DNA from: Clostridiales bacterium
Lineage (GTDB): Bacteria; Bacillota; Clostridia; Lachnospirales; Cellulosilyticaceae
Length of the DNA stretch: 64,000 bases
Assembly (NCBI GenBank): GCA_019418225.1
Contig: DYCF01000004.1
Span: 91,621-155,620, forward strand
Reading direction: 5' to 3'
In this document: positions 45,736-55,240 of the stretch, one piece after another
Numbering within the stretch: the stretch's first letter is position 1
Layout of the letters: each line of letters opens with the position of its first letter
Position numbers and translations under genes: made by a program
Notes under the pieces: generated by a model
The model's input: the letters and a program-made list of their open reading frames with translations, nothing else
Databases searched by the model: none
Told to the model about the DNA's origin: nothing

Positions 45736-46659
45736 TTATAAATTACTTTCAATCCAACTATAAATATCTTGGTATACTTCTTTATAGTCCAAATCATTTA
45801 ATATCTCATGACGACTTTCTGGATATAACTTTAATTGCGCCTTCGAAATTCCAAGCGCTTTATATGTATTATATATTTGTGTCACGCCTTTGCCATTATT
45901 GCCCACAGGATCTTTATCTCCTGACACAAAAAATATCGGTAAATCTTTTGGTATTTTATTAATATTAGACTTTTTATTGATAAATGAAAAGGTATCAAAA
46001 ATTGTTTTAAATCCATTTATCGTAAATGAAAATGTACAATATGGGTCACGCATGTAGGCATCTACTGCTTTTTCATTTCGAGAAACCCAATCATTTGGCG
46101 TACGATTAGGTGCAAACTTTCTATTATAGCCCCCTAATATAACCTCATTAACAAACTTACTACGATAATCAGTCCCTTTTAAAACCTTTAATGTGGCATA
46201 TACTATATTTCCCGCGGCAAGTGCAACCTTTGACTGATGTCCAGTTCCCATAATAAGTGCACCATTTATTGCTTCGCCATATGTCATTAAATAACGTCTA
46301 ATCATGAAAGAACCCATGCTATGCCCTAATACAAAATAAGGTACATTGGGATACTCTTGTTTCATCTTTTTAGTGACTTCATACAAATCATCTACAACTG
46401 TTTTACTGCCATCTTCTGCGTCAAAATAACCTAATTCTGATTCACATTTCACTGTCTTTCCATGACCTAAATGGTCATTGCCAACTACTAAAATATTTTT
46501 ACTTACTAAAAACTTAGCGAAATCATCATAACGCCCAATATGTTCAATCATTCCATGAGAAATCTGTAAAATCCCCTTTACTTCTTCCGGGCGCCAGACC
46601 ATAGTATGCAATTTATTTTTTCCATTAGTAGATGATATATAATATGTCTCTCTTGTCAT
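45736..46659 (-). CDS. Alpha/beta hydrolase, monoacylglycerol-lipase-like
   Basis: 307 residues from the ATG at 46659 behind GGAGGAAG; an upstream in-frame ATG lacks a site. Nucleophile serine in GHSMGS, acid aspartate in SGDKDPVG and histidine in SRHEIL form the triad. The S33/lysophospholipase fold acts on small esters or lipids. No signal peptide. Expressed with the TetR gene 33 bases upstream, which likely controls it. Confidence 0.88.
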   Translation of the reverse strand: MTRETYYISSTNGKNKLHTMVWRPEEVKGILQISHGMIEHIGRYDDFAKFLVSKNILVVGNDHLGHGKTVKCESELGYFDAEDGSKTVVDDLYEVTKKMKQEYPNVPYFVLGHSMGSFMIRRYLMTYGEAINGALIMGTGHQSKVALAAGNIVYATLKVLKGTDYRSKFVNEVILGGYNRKFAPNRTPNDWVSRNEKAVDAYMRDPYCTFSFTINGFKTIFDTFSFINKKSNINKIPKDLPIFFVSGDKDPVGNNGKGVTQIYNTYKALGISKAQLKLYPESRHEILNDLDYKEVYQDIYSWIESNL

Positions 46660-46692
46660 CTTCTTCCTCCGCTTAAACATGCTTCATACTTT

Positions 46693-47259
46693 TTAGCTTT
46701 CTACTACTTGTATACCTCCAATAATAATATTAATCATTTCTTCTAAGGCTTCCTCATAGCTTACTTGATACTCTATAAGGACTGGATTCATTAAAAATTG
46801 TTCAATTGTTGCTTGTACCATCACCTTTAATACAGGAATACAAATAGGTCTAATCTTATTTTCTGCAATACCTTGCTCAATCAGTGCAATAGTACCGTTC
46901 CAATCTGTTTCAAGACGTCTTTTGATTTCCTTATAAGCCTTTGGAAACTTTTCTTTACCTGCATATATTTTTCGCCAATCAATATGGCTATAGCGCTCTG
47001 GTAAAACAATTAAAATAGATTTAACTTTTTCTACAATGTCTAACTCTTCATCTGCTAGAATACTTGCTTCACCTGCCTTGATCATATCAAAGCAATAATC
47101 AACGGTTTCTATAAATAAAATTTCTTTATCTTTAAATACCTTATATATTGTTTTTTTACTCATAGTAAGTCGTTTTGCCAAATCATCCATTGTAAACTTT
47201 ACGCCTTTTTCATTAAATTCATCAATTGTTGCTTCCATAATTCTTTCTTTTAATGTCAT
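46693..47259 (-). CDS. TetR-family transcriptional regulator
   Basis: 188 residues. N-terminal helix-turn-helix (FTMDDLAKRLTMSKKTIYKVF, about 21-41) and a divergent ligand-binding C-terminus. Together with the hydrolase gene it forms a two-gene unit from the promoter at 47324-47352. A short palindrome CTTATTGATATAAG (47281-47294) between promoter and start is a possible autoregulatory operator. Confidence 0.9.
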   Translation of the reverse strand: MTLKERIMEATIDEFNEKGVKFTMDDLAKRLTMSKKTIYKVFKDKEILFIETVDYCFDMIKAGEASILADEELDIVEKVKSILIVLPERYSHIDWRKIYAGKEKFPKAYKEIKRRLETDWNGTIALIEQGIAENKIRPICIPVLKVMVQATIEQFLMNPVLIEYQVSYEEALEEMINIIIGGIQVVES

Positions 47260-47280
47260 GTGTAAATCCCTCCATATAGA

Positions 47281-47294
47281 CTTATTGATATAAG
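47281..47294. promoter_or_regulatory. Possible TetR operator
   Basis: CTTATTGATATAAG has 5-base arms around TGAT, just upstream of the tetR start and downstream of its promoter. Short arms make this a weak call. Confidence 0.3.
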
Positions 47295-47323
47295 GAAAAA
47301 CAAAATACTTCTTTATTATTTCT

Positions 47324-47352
47324 ATTCTAGCATTATATTTATGTTAATTCAA
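47324..47352 (-). promoter_or_regulatory. Promoter of the tetR-hydrolase unit
   Basis: Minus-strand TTGAAT (47347-47352), 17 bases, TAGAAT (47324-47329), ending against the alpha-galactosidase stop codon. Confidence 0.65.
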
Positions 47353-47353
47353 T

Positions 47354-49714
47354 TTATTTCACTTCTTCCATTATATAAAGCCTTGAACTGAAATCTTGAA
47401 ACAATCTAATCTCTGTATCATATCCAGTACTAGCAAAACCTTGTTTTAACTTAACACCCATATAATTTAACATGCTACCAGACATGACATAGTCTTCTGT
47501 TTCTCCCTCCATCTTTACCACTTTTGCAACAATGTGATGCACAAGTGAATCTTGTTTAATATGAATAGGTGACACTGCATTAATCAAATCCCCAAAGGTT
47601 TTGAGATTATATTTTAACTGACGATTTGTAAAATGATAAGTTTTATTGTCATCTAATCCTTTGGTTTTAAACTTACCATAATAACTATTTGGCATCACTT
47701 GTGTTTGCAAATACATGCCTAGTGCTGTCTTTTGGTCCGCTGAAACACTCATCCATTTATAACATCCTTTAGTATAATCCGTATCTTCGCCATTTTGTAT
47801 ACGGTAATAAGTTCCAAACTGAAGTACACTGCGATATTTTTTGTAAAGTTCAATTTGTGCCCTCACTGCCTCTTTTTCTTCACTATTCAATTCTCCTATA
47901 TGACATTCATAACCTAAAATACCAAAGGCCGCTACATTAAAACGTGTTTCAAGAGGCGTGCTGCGTAATGTCTGGTGATTTGGGCATCCTGATACATGTG
48001 CGCCTATAACAGACATAGGATAACCATAGCTATACCCCGTTTGAATCTTCGCCCTACAAACTCCATCTGTATTATCACTTGCCCATATTTGCGGCATATA
48101 ACAAAGCATACCTAGGTCAAAGCGATTGCCCCCAGCTGCACAACCTTCAAATAAGATATGTGGAAATCTTTGTGTTAGCGCCTCTAATATATGGTAAAGC
48201 CCTACTGCATAACGATGACAAAATTCTCCTTGCTGATTCGGTCCTAAACTGGCTGAATAATAATCCGAAAAAATACGATTCATATCCCACTTCACATAAG
48301 TAATATTGGCGCTTTCAAATACTTTAGACATCGATGTAATAATATACTCTTGCACTACCTCTTGTGTTAAATCTAAAAGCATTTGGTTTCGCCCTTCGGA
48401 ATGAGGCTTCCCAGGAATTCTAACAGCCCACTCTGGATGCTGCATATAGCATTTGCTTTTTTCACTAATCATCTCTGGCTCTACCCAAATCCCAAATGCC
48501 ATATCCAATGCATTGATTTTGTCACATAGCCCCTTAAGCCCTTTTGGTAATTTTTTTGTATTAACCTCCCAATCGCCCAAAGAAGTGGTATCATCATTTC
48601 TTTCTCCAAACCAGCCATCATCCATAACAAAAAGCTCAATGCCTACTTCTTTTGCTGCCTTTGCCATCTTAACGAGTTTACCTTCATCAAAGTTGAAATA
48701 CGCAGCTTCCCAACTGTTAATGAGAATTGGGCGCTCTTTATACTGCCAAGCCCCACGTACAATGTGTTTTCTAACAAAGGCATGCATATTCTGACTCATG
48801 CCATTATAGCCCTTATTTGAAAAGCTCATCACTGCCTCAGGTGCTTCAAAGCATTCTCCCGACTTTATCTCATACGAAAAGCCTTGCGGATTAATCCCAC
48901 TTACAAATCGCAATTTGCCAAAGCTATTGGTCTCTACACTACTATAATGGTTACCACTATAAATCAGATTTAGGCCATAACATTCGCCGAAGTCTTCTGA
49001 TGCTTCCAAACTGCTAATCATTACAAACGGATTACTCCGACTACTTGATGTCCCTGTCATGGCGCTATTTACAATTTTACCTTGATGGCATAAATGATTA
49101 TAACGATTCATCTCTCTCGCCCACGCCCCACAGAAATTCGTGAACTGATATTCATTATGATCAAAGTCTAACTGGGTACTCATTAAACGCAGTAGTTGTA
49201 ACTTTTCATCACTTTCATTAATCAGCTTACTGCTTCTTGTAATCACGTCACACTTTTCATAAACACTATAACAAAGTACAAGCTTTAAGTCTTCATTGAC
49301 ATCCCTTAGGATAATTTCTAGACTCATCACCTCATCTTCATTCCCATAAGAAGAAGGCAGTGTGTTAAAAGCTTTTTTCCCTTTATAAATAGAGGCGCTT
49401 TCATACAAGAAGTCACTACTTCTACTGCCATCTGCATATATAATTTCTATAAAAGGCTCTCTAATATCCCCTTTGCCAAAAGAAGACATTTCCAGGCAAT
49501 AATCCTCTAAACCAAGCCAAGGGTACTCTTTCGAGTACCCAATTAAATTGCCTGCATTAAAATGATGCTTTTCACTCACGCCACTGGCATCAGCCAACAT
49601 ATTTACTTTTTGCCCATAATAAAGATGTTCTAGATGCCCCGATGGTAATATTTGAAAGCAATAGGTTGTGCCTTTTGTTTCTAGTATAAATAAATTGCCT
49701 TCTTGTCTAATCAT
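47354..49714 (-). CDS. GH36 alpha-galactosidase
   Basis: 786 residues, standard length for GH36. Nucleophile D477 in VKWDMNR and acid/base D547 in SDNTDG; EGCAAGGNRFD and MDDGWFG also fit. It removes alpha-1,6-galactose from raffinose-type sugars, melibiose or galactomannan fragments. No signal peptide, so it acts on imported substrate. It overlaps the symporter gene by 8 bases and is the last gene of the galactoside operon. Confidence 0.95.
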   Translation of the reverse strand: MIRQEGNLFILETKGTTYCFQILPSGHLEHLYYGQKVNMLADASGVSEKHHFNAGNLIGYSKEYPWLGLEDYCLEMSSFGKGDIREPFIEIIYADGSRSSDFLYESASIYKGKKAFNTLPSSYGNEDEVMSLEIILRDVNEDLKLVLCYSVYEKCDVITRSSKLINESDEKLQLLRLMSTQLDFDHNEYQFTNFCGAWAREMNRYNHLCHQGKIVNSAMTGTSSSRSNPFVMISSLEASEDFGECYGLNLIYSGNHYSSVETNSFGKLRFVSGINPQGFSYEIKSGECFEAPEAVMSFSNKGYNGMSQNMHAFVRKHIVRGAWQYKERPILINSWEAAYFNFDEGKLVKMAKAAKEVGIELFVMDDGWFGERNDDTTSLGDWEVNTKKLPKGLKGLCDKINALDMAFGIWVEPEMISEKSKCYMQHPEWAVRIPGKPHSEGRNQMLLDLTQEVVQEYIITSMSKVFESANITYVKWDMNRIFSDYYSASLGPNQQGEFCHRYAVGLYHILEALTQRFPHILFEGCAAGGNRFDLGMLCYMPQIWASDNTDGVCRAKIQTGYSYGYPMSVIGAHVSGCPNHQTLRSTPLETRFNVAAFGILGYECHIGELNSEEKEAVRAQIELYKKYRSVLQFGTYYRIQNGEDTDYTKGCYKWMSVSADQKTALGMYLQTQVMPNSYYGKFKTKGLDDNKTYHFTNRQLKYNLKTFGDLINAVSPIHIKQDSLVHHIVAKVVKMEGETEDYVMSGSMLNYMGVKLKQGFASTGYDTEIRLFQDFSSRLYIMEEVK

Positions 49715-51065
49715 TTATTTCAACTCCTTGTTTTAAGTCCCTTGTAATTTGTGTAAGCATTGCTTCATCTAACTTATATTTTTTAACAAAGAAAATAATA
49801 GATGCACTAAGTCCTAACATTGGTACAATAATCATTAAGATGCGAAGTCCTAGCAAAGTCTGTGGACTTTGTACTACTGCATCTTTGTTAAGCCCAATAA
49901 TATCTAGCCCAATCCCTGCAATAAAAACAGAAATTGCAGAAGCAAGTTTTACAACAAATGTTTGAAGCGAAAAAATAACACTTTCATTTCTTTGCTGATG
50001 TTTCCACTCCCCATAATCTACTGTATCTGCAAGGAATATGGTTGTTAATACGGTTGCAAGGCCAAACCCTAAGAAAATAATAACAGCTGCACCACAAAGC
50101 AGTACGATATTGGTTACATTCAATGAACCTAATACAAATAACAAGGTATATCCCACTAAGGTAGCACCAATGGCACCTACTAGTATTTTCTTACACCCAT
50201 AACGTTTACGGAGTATAGGAAGCGTCATCATCGCTAAAATTTGCGCAAGTCCCCCTACCGTTCCAAACACACCATAAAGCCCAACATTTCCTATATCGTA
50301 TTTAAAGAAATAAATAGCTAACTGTTGGGTTAAATAAAGCGATGCATTAAACATAATAATACTTACAACAATAATTAAAGCTTGGTCATTATGTATTAAA
50401 GAAGAAAACATCTCTCTCACTGTCACACTTTTTTTATGAATCACTTGCTTTTCTTTCACATTAAATACTGTCACACTTATGGAAATCACAAAGAATACTG
50501 CCACAATTGCCGCAAAAATAGCAAAGCCTAAACGTTCATTTTGTTTGCCTAAAAGTGGTACCAACACCATCGTAAGTGCTGTTGGAATAGCATATCCTAG
50601 ACCTGCACAACTTCTTGCTATCACGGACATATTTTCACGGTCCCCGCCAGACTCAGTAATAGCAGGAATCATTGACCAGTATGGAATATCCATGATTGTA
50701 TAGGTCATGCCCCATAAAATATATGCAGCCGAAGTATATAGTAAAAGCCCACTGCCTGTTAAACTTTCTGGAACGGCATACATAGCATATAAAATCACAG
50801 CATTTAAAATTGTGCCGATAAAAAGCCACGGCCTAAACTTGCCAAACCTGGTATGCGTCTTTTCAACTAAAATCCCCATTACTGGGTCATTAATCGCATC
50901 AAAAATCCTAGCTGCCATAAAAAGTACACCAATAAAAGTAGCGCTTATGCCAAGAACTGTATTATAATAATACATTAAAAATCCTGATACAAATGCATAC
51001 ACCATATCTTTTCCTACTGCCCCAGTCCCATAAGCAGCTTTTTCCCTTATTGATAATCCTGCCAT
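49707..51065 (-). CDS. GPH-family glycoside:cation symporter
   Basis: 452 residues from the ATG at 51065 after GGGGTGAAGG. About 12 membrane helices of MFS type. Family motifs: FDAINDPVMGILVEKTHTRFGKFRPW in the first half and YGEWKHQQRNES near the C-terminal half. GPH carriers (MelB, XylP, UidB) import glycosides with Na+ or H+. With flanking GH36 and GH2 enzymes, a galactoside substrate is likely. Confidence 0.92.
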   Translation of the reverse strand: MAGLSIREKAAYGTGAVGKDMVYAFVSGFLMYYYNTVLGISATFIGVLFMAARIFDAINDPVMGILVEKTHTRFGKFRPWLFIGTILNAVILYAMYAVPESLTGSGLLLYTSAAYILWGMTYTIMDIPYWSMIPAITESGGDRENMSVIARSCAGLGYAIPTALTMVLVPLLGKQNERLGFAIFAAIVAVFFVISISVTVFNVKEKQVIHKKSVTVREMFSSLIHNDQALIIVVSIIMFNASLYLTQQLAIYFFKYDIGNVGLYGVFGTVGGLAQILAMMTLPILRKRYGCKKILVGAIGATLVGYTLLFVLGSLNVTNIVLLCGAAVIIFLGFGLATVLTTIFLADTVDYGEWKHQQRNESVIFSLQTFVVKLASAISVFIAGIGLDIIGLNKDAVVQSPQTLLGLRILMIIVPMLGLSASIIFFVKKYKLDEAMLTQITRDLKQGVEIND

Positions 51066-51118
51066 ACCTTCACCCCTGTTCATTATTGTAAACTTGTTTG
51101 CTAGTACATTCTTACATC

Positions 51119-52582
51119 TTATGCTTTTTTATTTTGCATCGCTAGTTCCACTACCTTATAGGCCCCATCATAAATACCTACTGCTTTATTCATTACAATA
51201 TTATTACACATACTATTTAAAAGCTGATGATCCGTTAAGAACAAATCTAGCATTTGCAATGTATAGTCAATGCTTTCACATTCAATTGTACCATCGCCAA
51301 TCTCTGCCGCATGAATAGCGCCCCACATCTCATGCCCACCTACACGTTTAATGAAAAGTTTCGGAATTGGATAAAAAGCAAGTTCACTTGGCTTAGTCAC
51401 TAATACATCGGTGCTTCGCATTAAAAGGTTAGTTGCATAGACTGCTTCAAAAATATTTTCATGATAAAAGCTATGAATACCCTCTACTCCTCCTGTTAGA
51501 GCAGTTTCTGCAAAAGTTTTTGTTTCCATCCAGTTATTAAAATGCGCTGTAGTTTGCGCTTTTAATTCTTTTATTTCGTCACATAACTCATCCCATACAT
51601 TTTTGTAATCACCTACATTTACATAAAGGGCTGCTTTCTTTGCTTTAATGGCTGGCATTAGGTGTTTAATAATAGCCGCAAAAACTTCTTTTTGTGCACC
51701 TGCACCGCCAATTGTTAACAAGAAACGCATCGGTTTATTATTTTGCATACGTTCTACTCTTGCCTTGCAATCTACTTCAATATTACTTACAAGTTCATGG
51801 TCAATATAATGCCCCGTATAAGTAATATCCTCTGCTGCCATCGGTTTTAACACCTTATCTTTATCCATGCCGTGTAAGGTACGATACCCTAAATAAGAAG
51901 AATAAGTTTGTACAGTATGGATACTACCTTCTGCTAAATGAAGTGCCATTGGCCAGTTATCCGGAATGGCATTCACTACCTGTTTCATCCCTGCATGAAG
52001 CGCTGCTTGTGCTGGCCATACGTGAGTTGCAATGACCGGCATCTCCTTAGGTACATTTTTAAATACACTTGTCATAAGCTCTGCATTCTTTTGATCTGCG
52101 GCATTGTATGATAACTTTCTAAAACCTTCATAGTTCATTGGTTCCCATACAAAACGGTTAAACAACTTACTTTTTGCCGAAAGTCTTGAGCCCATAGAAT
52201 ATAAATTATTTTGTGCATTAATCACTTTCCCACCGGTTGTTTCTTTATAGCTATTTAAATCCATCCAGTACGGTACATACCCCATAGCATGTGCCGCTGA
52301 AGCAATAGCCATAGAAATGCGATAATGACCAAAGCCCATTCGAATATTACCAACAATAACACCTTTTTCCATGTCAAATGGTACTTTTGCATCCTCTGAG
52401 GCAATCTCAATATTTTTAACGCCCAATATGTCTCCTATGTAGGGGTTTGTTGTAATTGCTAGTGGATATTTCACATCACTGTCATCCCCAAATTTTTTCA
52501 TATATTTTGCTTTTGATTTCTCAGCTTTTTTCACCACATGCTGCGGCATTTGATTTCCAAAAATCACTTTTGATTTTGCCAT
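51119..52582 (-). CDS. GT-B-like protein of uncharacterised family
   Basis: 487 residues, no signal peptide. It does not match a characterised family that I know; I recall only DUF-type annotation of such proteins in clostridia. MurG-like features: a glycine/histidine loop VGNIRMGFGHYRISMAIA (GFGH at 83-86) near the N-terminus, LTIGGAGAQKE (289-299) at the start of a second Rossmann-like half, and DVLVTKPSELAFYPIPKLFI (392-411), where GT28 enzymes bind the donor nucleotide. This suggests a GT-B fold glycosyltransferase or epimerase-like enzyme. It lies 2 bases after the GH2 gene and 54 before the symporter gene, so it belongs to a sugar degradation operon, an unusual place for a transferase. 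Function is open. Confidence 0.6.
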   Translation of the reverse strand: MAKSKVIFGNQMPQHVVKKAEKSKAKYMKKFGDDSDVKYPLAITTNPYIGDILGVKNIEIASEDAKVPFDMEKGVIVGNIRMGFGHYRISMAIASAAHAMGYVPYWMDLNSYKETTGGKVINAQNNLYSMGSRLSAKSKLFNRFVWEPMNYEGFRKLSYNAADQKNAELMTSVFKNVPKEMPVIATHVWPAQAALHAGMKQVVNAIPDNWPMALHLAEGSIHTVQTYSSYLGYRTLHGMDKDKVLKPMAAEDITYTGHYIDHELVSNIEVDCKARVERMQNNKPMRFLLTIGGAGAQKEVFAAIIKHLMPAIKAKKAALYVNVGDYKNVWDELCDEIKELKAQTTAHFNNWMETKTFAETALTGGVEGIHSFYHENIFEAVYATNLLMRSTDVLVTKPSELAFYPIPKLFIKRVGGHEMWGAIHAAEIGDGTIECESIDYTLQMLDLFLTDHQLLNSMCNNIVMNKAVGIYDGAYKVVELAMQNKKA

Positions 52583-52583
52583 A

Positions 52584-54995
52584 TTATCTACTTCCTTTTT
52601 GATTATTTAATTGTACTGTAAATGGGACAACTACTGTTTCAAAGTCATTGCCACTTATTTTCAACTTTCCGCTCCCACATTTTCCTGTGGTTTTTACATA
52701 CGTGCCCCCCATACCACCTTTTAAGCTCGTATGAGAAGGTCCTATCAAGCTAATCTCACCTACTGTTTCTAAGCAAATGGCTTCGCCGTAAAAGTTTAAT
52801 ACATTGCCATGCTCATCTACAGCACGAATGCGTACACTTGCTACATCATACGTTGTATCTTCAACTAATGCATTGTGATCTACATCTACTTCAAGTCTCA
52901 CTTTAGTCATAGGCGCCCTCGTTACTGTACGTACTACCTTGCCATCTTTAATTGCTTCAAATCGGTAGCTTACAACTTCTTCGCCCCAGTTCCCAATGTA
53001 TTTATTGTAAAGTTCCAGCCCTTCTTTAAATGTCATGCCATTACATATCATAAGTTTAAGTGCTCGCAGTTTCTCTTTTAGCGACAAATGACTCATTCCA
53101 TATTTTGCCCCTGCAAGAAGTACCTTTTTAATCCCTTCACTTTTTCCCTTGCTGTACCCTTCTGCACTTTCCAGCTGACTGCCGATCCAATCATCTATGC
53201 AAATCGGTCCATGGGGCATATGTTTAAACGTTGTATCCTCACATAAGTATTCTTTCATAAATACATTATTTTTATAAACACGTATGCTCTCTGCATTGGT
53301 AAAAGCATATATCTCACCTAAAATACCGCCTGGCTGCTCCCCTATATTCATGCTACTACTTATTTCTAATACACTTGTTTCATCCTGCTGCGCTGCATAA
53401 ACATAAGTGGCCATCTTAGGATTACGGAACATATCCATTACACCGTGATAACAAATGCGGTCTCCGCTACCGAAGTCTTGATGAGTATTGTAGTCAAACA
53501 TACACCAGCCAAAACCACCTGCAATATCCGTTTCTTCATATAAGGTATCTAAAACCCTTGCATGCCTAAGTGCATGTTCAAGGCGATGCGCTTGTGCATC
53601 AAAGGCCTTTGTCGGATACATATGTCCATTATATTCTGAAACAAGATAAGGCGCCTTAGTATGGCTTGTCACAGAACGCTTTTTACTGAGTGCCTTATTA
53701 TGCCCTTCATGAACAAAGTCATTATACGTATAGACATCTTCTAAAAGTTGACTTTTAGTATGGCACCTTACACCACCTGTTTGGCGACTTGGATCTAATT
53801 GATGGGCAATTTCATTGGTTTTCTTGTAAAACGCTTCATCATCTCTTGACTCATTAATACGTACGCCCCATAAAACAATGGATGGATGATTACGATATTG
53901 CTGTACCATTTCTCTAACATTTTCACAAGCTACTTCCTGCCAACTGCTATCACCTATATGCTGCCAGCCTGGCATCTCAGTAAAAACTAAAAGGCCTAAC
54001 TCATCACACCTGTTAATAAAATCATGGGATTGCGGATAATGAGAAGTTCTAACCGCATTAACACCTAATTCATTTTTTAGGATATTGGCATCATTGATTT
54101 GTGGCATTTTTGGCATAGCATAACCAACATACGGATAACTTTGATGACGATTTAAGCCTCTTAACTTAACCTTTTTATCATTTAAATAAAACCCATCCTG
54201 CATGAATTTTGCTTCACGAAAACCAAATTTCACAGTATAAGTATCAAGTAAATGTATGCCTTTAAAAAGCTTTGTTTCTAAAACATATAAATTAGGATTT
54301 TCTATATCCCATAAAGCAACATCTGTAACCTTGTAAGCTAAAGTTTGTTCTTGATTTTCTAACAAGGTAGTTCCAAATTCAATCTTTTTACCTGTGGTAC
54401 AAGATTTAATTTGTGAGATAACATATAACTCTTCTTCCCACTTGTTAAGAGCCACTTGTAGCTTTAATGTTTTTTCTTTCTCTAACACTTTCTCTGTCAT
54501 AACAAAGATATCTTCAATATGTACCTTGTTTTTAACTTCCAAATAAACTTCACGATAAATGCCACCATAGGTTAAATAATCTACTACATGTCCAAAAGGA
54601 GGTATATTTAAACTTTCTCTGGTATCTAGCCTTACAACTAAGCTATTAGTCCCCTTAAAATTTAAATAAGCTGTAATATCTACTGTAAAAGCTGTATAAC
54701 CACCTTGATGCACAATCACCTTATGCCCATTAATATAAACCTGCGCTTCATGTGCTGCGCCTTCAAAAGTTAAGTGGACAGCTTTTTCTCGCCATGCCTC
54801 ATTTGCTTTAAAGTCTTTACGATAACCGCAAACTCCTTGATACTCTTTTTCATCAAAATAATGATACGTAAGTTCTTGATTCGTATGTGGGATTCTTACT
54901 TTTTCTAAAATATCTACATTAAAGTCTGCTTCTAATAGGCACTTTTCAAACACCTTCATAAAAGACCAGCCATTATTTAAATAAATACGTTCCAT
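52584..54995 (-). CDS. GH2-family glycosidase (beta-galactosidase-like)
   Basis: 803 residues. N-terminal sugar-binding and immunoglobulin-like domains (about 1-265), catalytic barrel (about 266-560) with acid/base E382 in RINESRDD and nucleophile E454 in VSEYNGH, then a C-terminal beta region. No signal peptide. The family covers beta-galactosidase, beta-glucuronidase and beta-mannosidase; neighbours favour a galactoside. First gene of the operon behind a TTGAAT/TAAAAT promoter. Confidence 0.9.
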   Translation of the reverse strand: MERIYLNNGWSFMKVFEKCLLEADFNVDILEKVRIPHTNQELTYHYFDEKEYQGVCGYRKDFKANEAWREKAVHLTFEGAAHEAQVYINGHKVIVHQGGYTAFTVDITAYLNFKGTNSLVVRLDTRESLNIPPFGHVVDYLTYGGIYREVYLEVKNKVHIEDIFVMTEKVLEKEKTLKLQVALNKWEEELYVISQIKSCTTGKKIEFGTTLLENQEQTLAYKVTDVALWDIENPNLYVLETKLFKGIHLLDTYTVKFGFREAKFMQDGFYLNDKKVKLRGLNRHQSYPYVGYAMPKMPQINDANILKNELGVNAVRTSHYPQSHDFINRCDELGLLVFTEMPGWQHIGDSSWQEVACENVREMVQQYRNHPSIVLWGVRINESRDDEAFYKKTNEIAHQLDPSRQTGGVRCHTKSQLLEDVYTYNDFVHEGHNKALSKKRSVTSHTKAPYLVSEYNGHMYPTKAFDAQAHRLEHALRHARVLDTLYEETDIAGGFGWCMFDYNTHQDFGSGDRICYHGVMDMFRNPKMATYVYAAQQDETSVLEISSSMNIGEQPGGILGEIYAFTNAESIRVYKNNVFMKEYLCEDTTFKHMPHGPICIDDWIGSQLESAEGYSKGKSEGIKKVLLAGAKYGMSHLSLKEKLRALKLMICNGMTFKEGLELYNKYIGNWGEEVVSYRFEAIKDGKVVRTVTRAPMTKVRLEVDVDHNALVEDTTYDVASVRIRAVDEHGNVLNFYGEAICLETVGEISLIGPSHTSLKGGMGGTYVKTTGKCGSGKLKISGNDFETVVVPFTVQLNNQKGSR

Positions 54996-55089
54996 TTTTA
55001 ATCTTTACTCCTATTTCTTCCTATAAGTCTTTTAAAAAATATGCTTATTTTAGCCAAAAGAAACTTATTTAACTTTTTCAGTTTCCTTG

Positions 55090-55118
55090 ATTTTACCACT
55101 ATTTTTATGTCAATTCAA
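55090..55118 (-). promoter_or_regulatory. Promoter of the galactoside operon
   Basis: Minus-strand TTGAAT (55113-55118), 17 bases, TAAAAT (55090-55095), about 95 bases before the GH2 start. Confidence 0.6.
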
Positions 55119-55132
55119 TTAATTTTTAAACA

Positions 55133-55181
55133 AATAAAAAGTGTTTTATTATACATATTGCACAATAAAACACTTTTTATT
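55133..55181 (-). terminator. Terminator of the aminotransferase-ADH-permease unit
   Basis: An 18-bp perfect stem (55133-55150 with 55164-55181) with a 13-base loop and T-rich arm, 60 bases after the aminotransferase stop. Confidence 0.85.
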
Positions 55182-55240
55182 ATCTATATATTATTCATTT
55201 TTGTCATTTATACACACCTATTACAGCTTCTCAGTTTCCA

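Noticed and set aside
48453..48794. Plus-strand open frame of 113 codons
   Set aside because: Antisense to the GH36 gene, no ribosome site or family resemblance.
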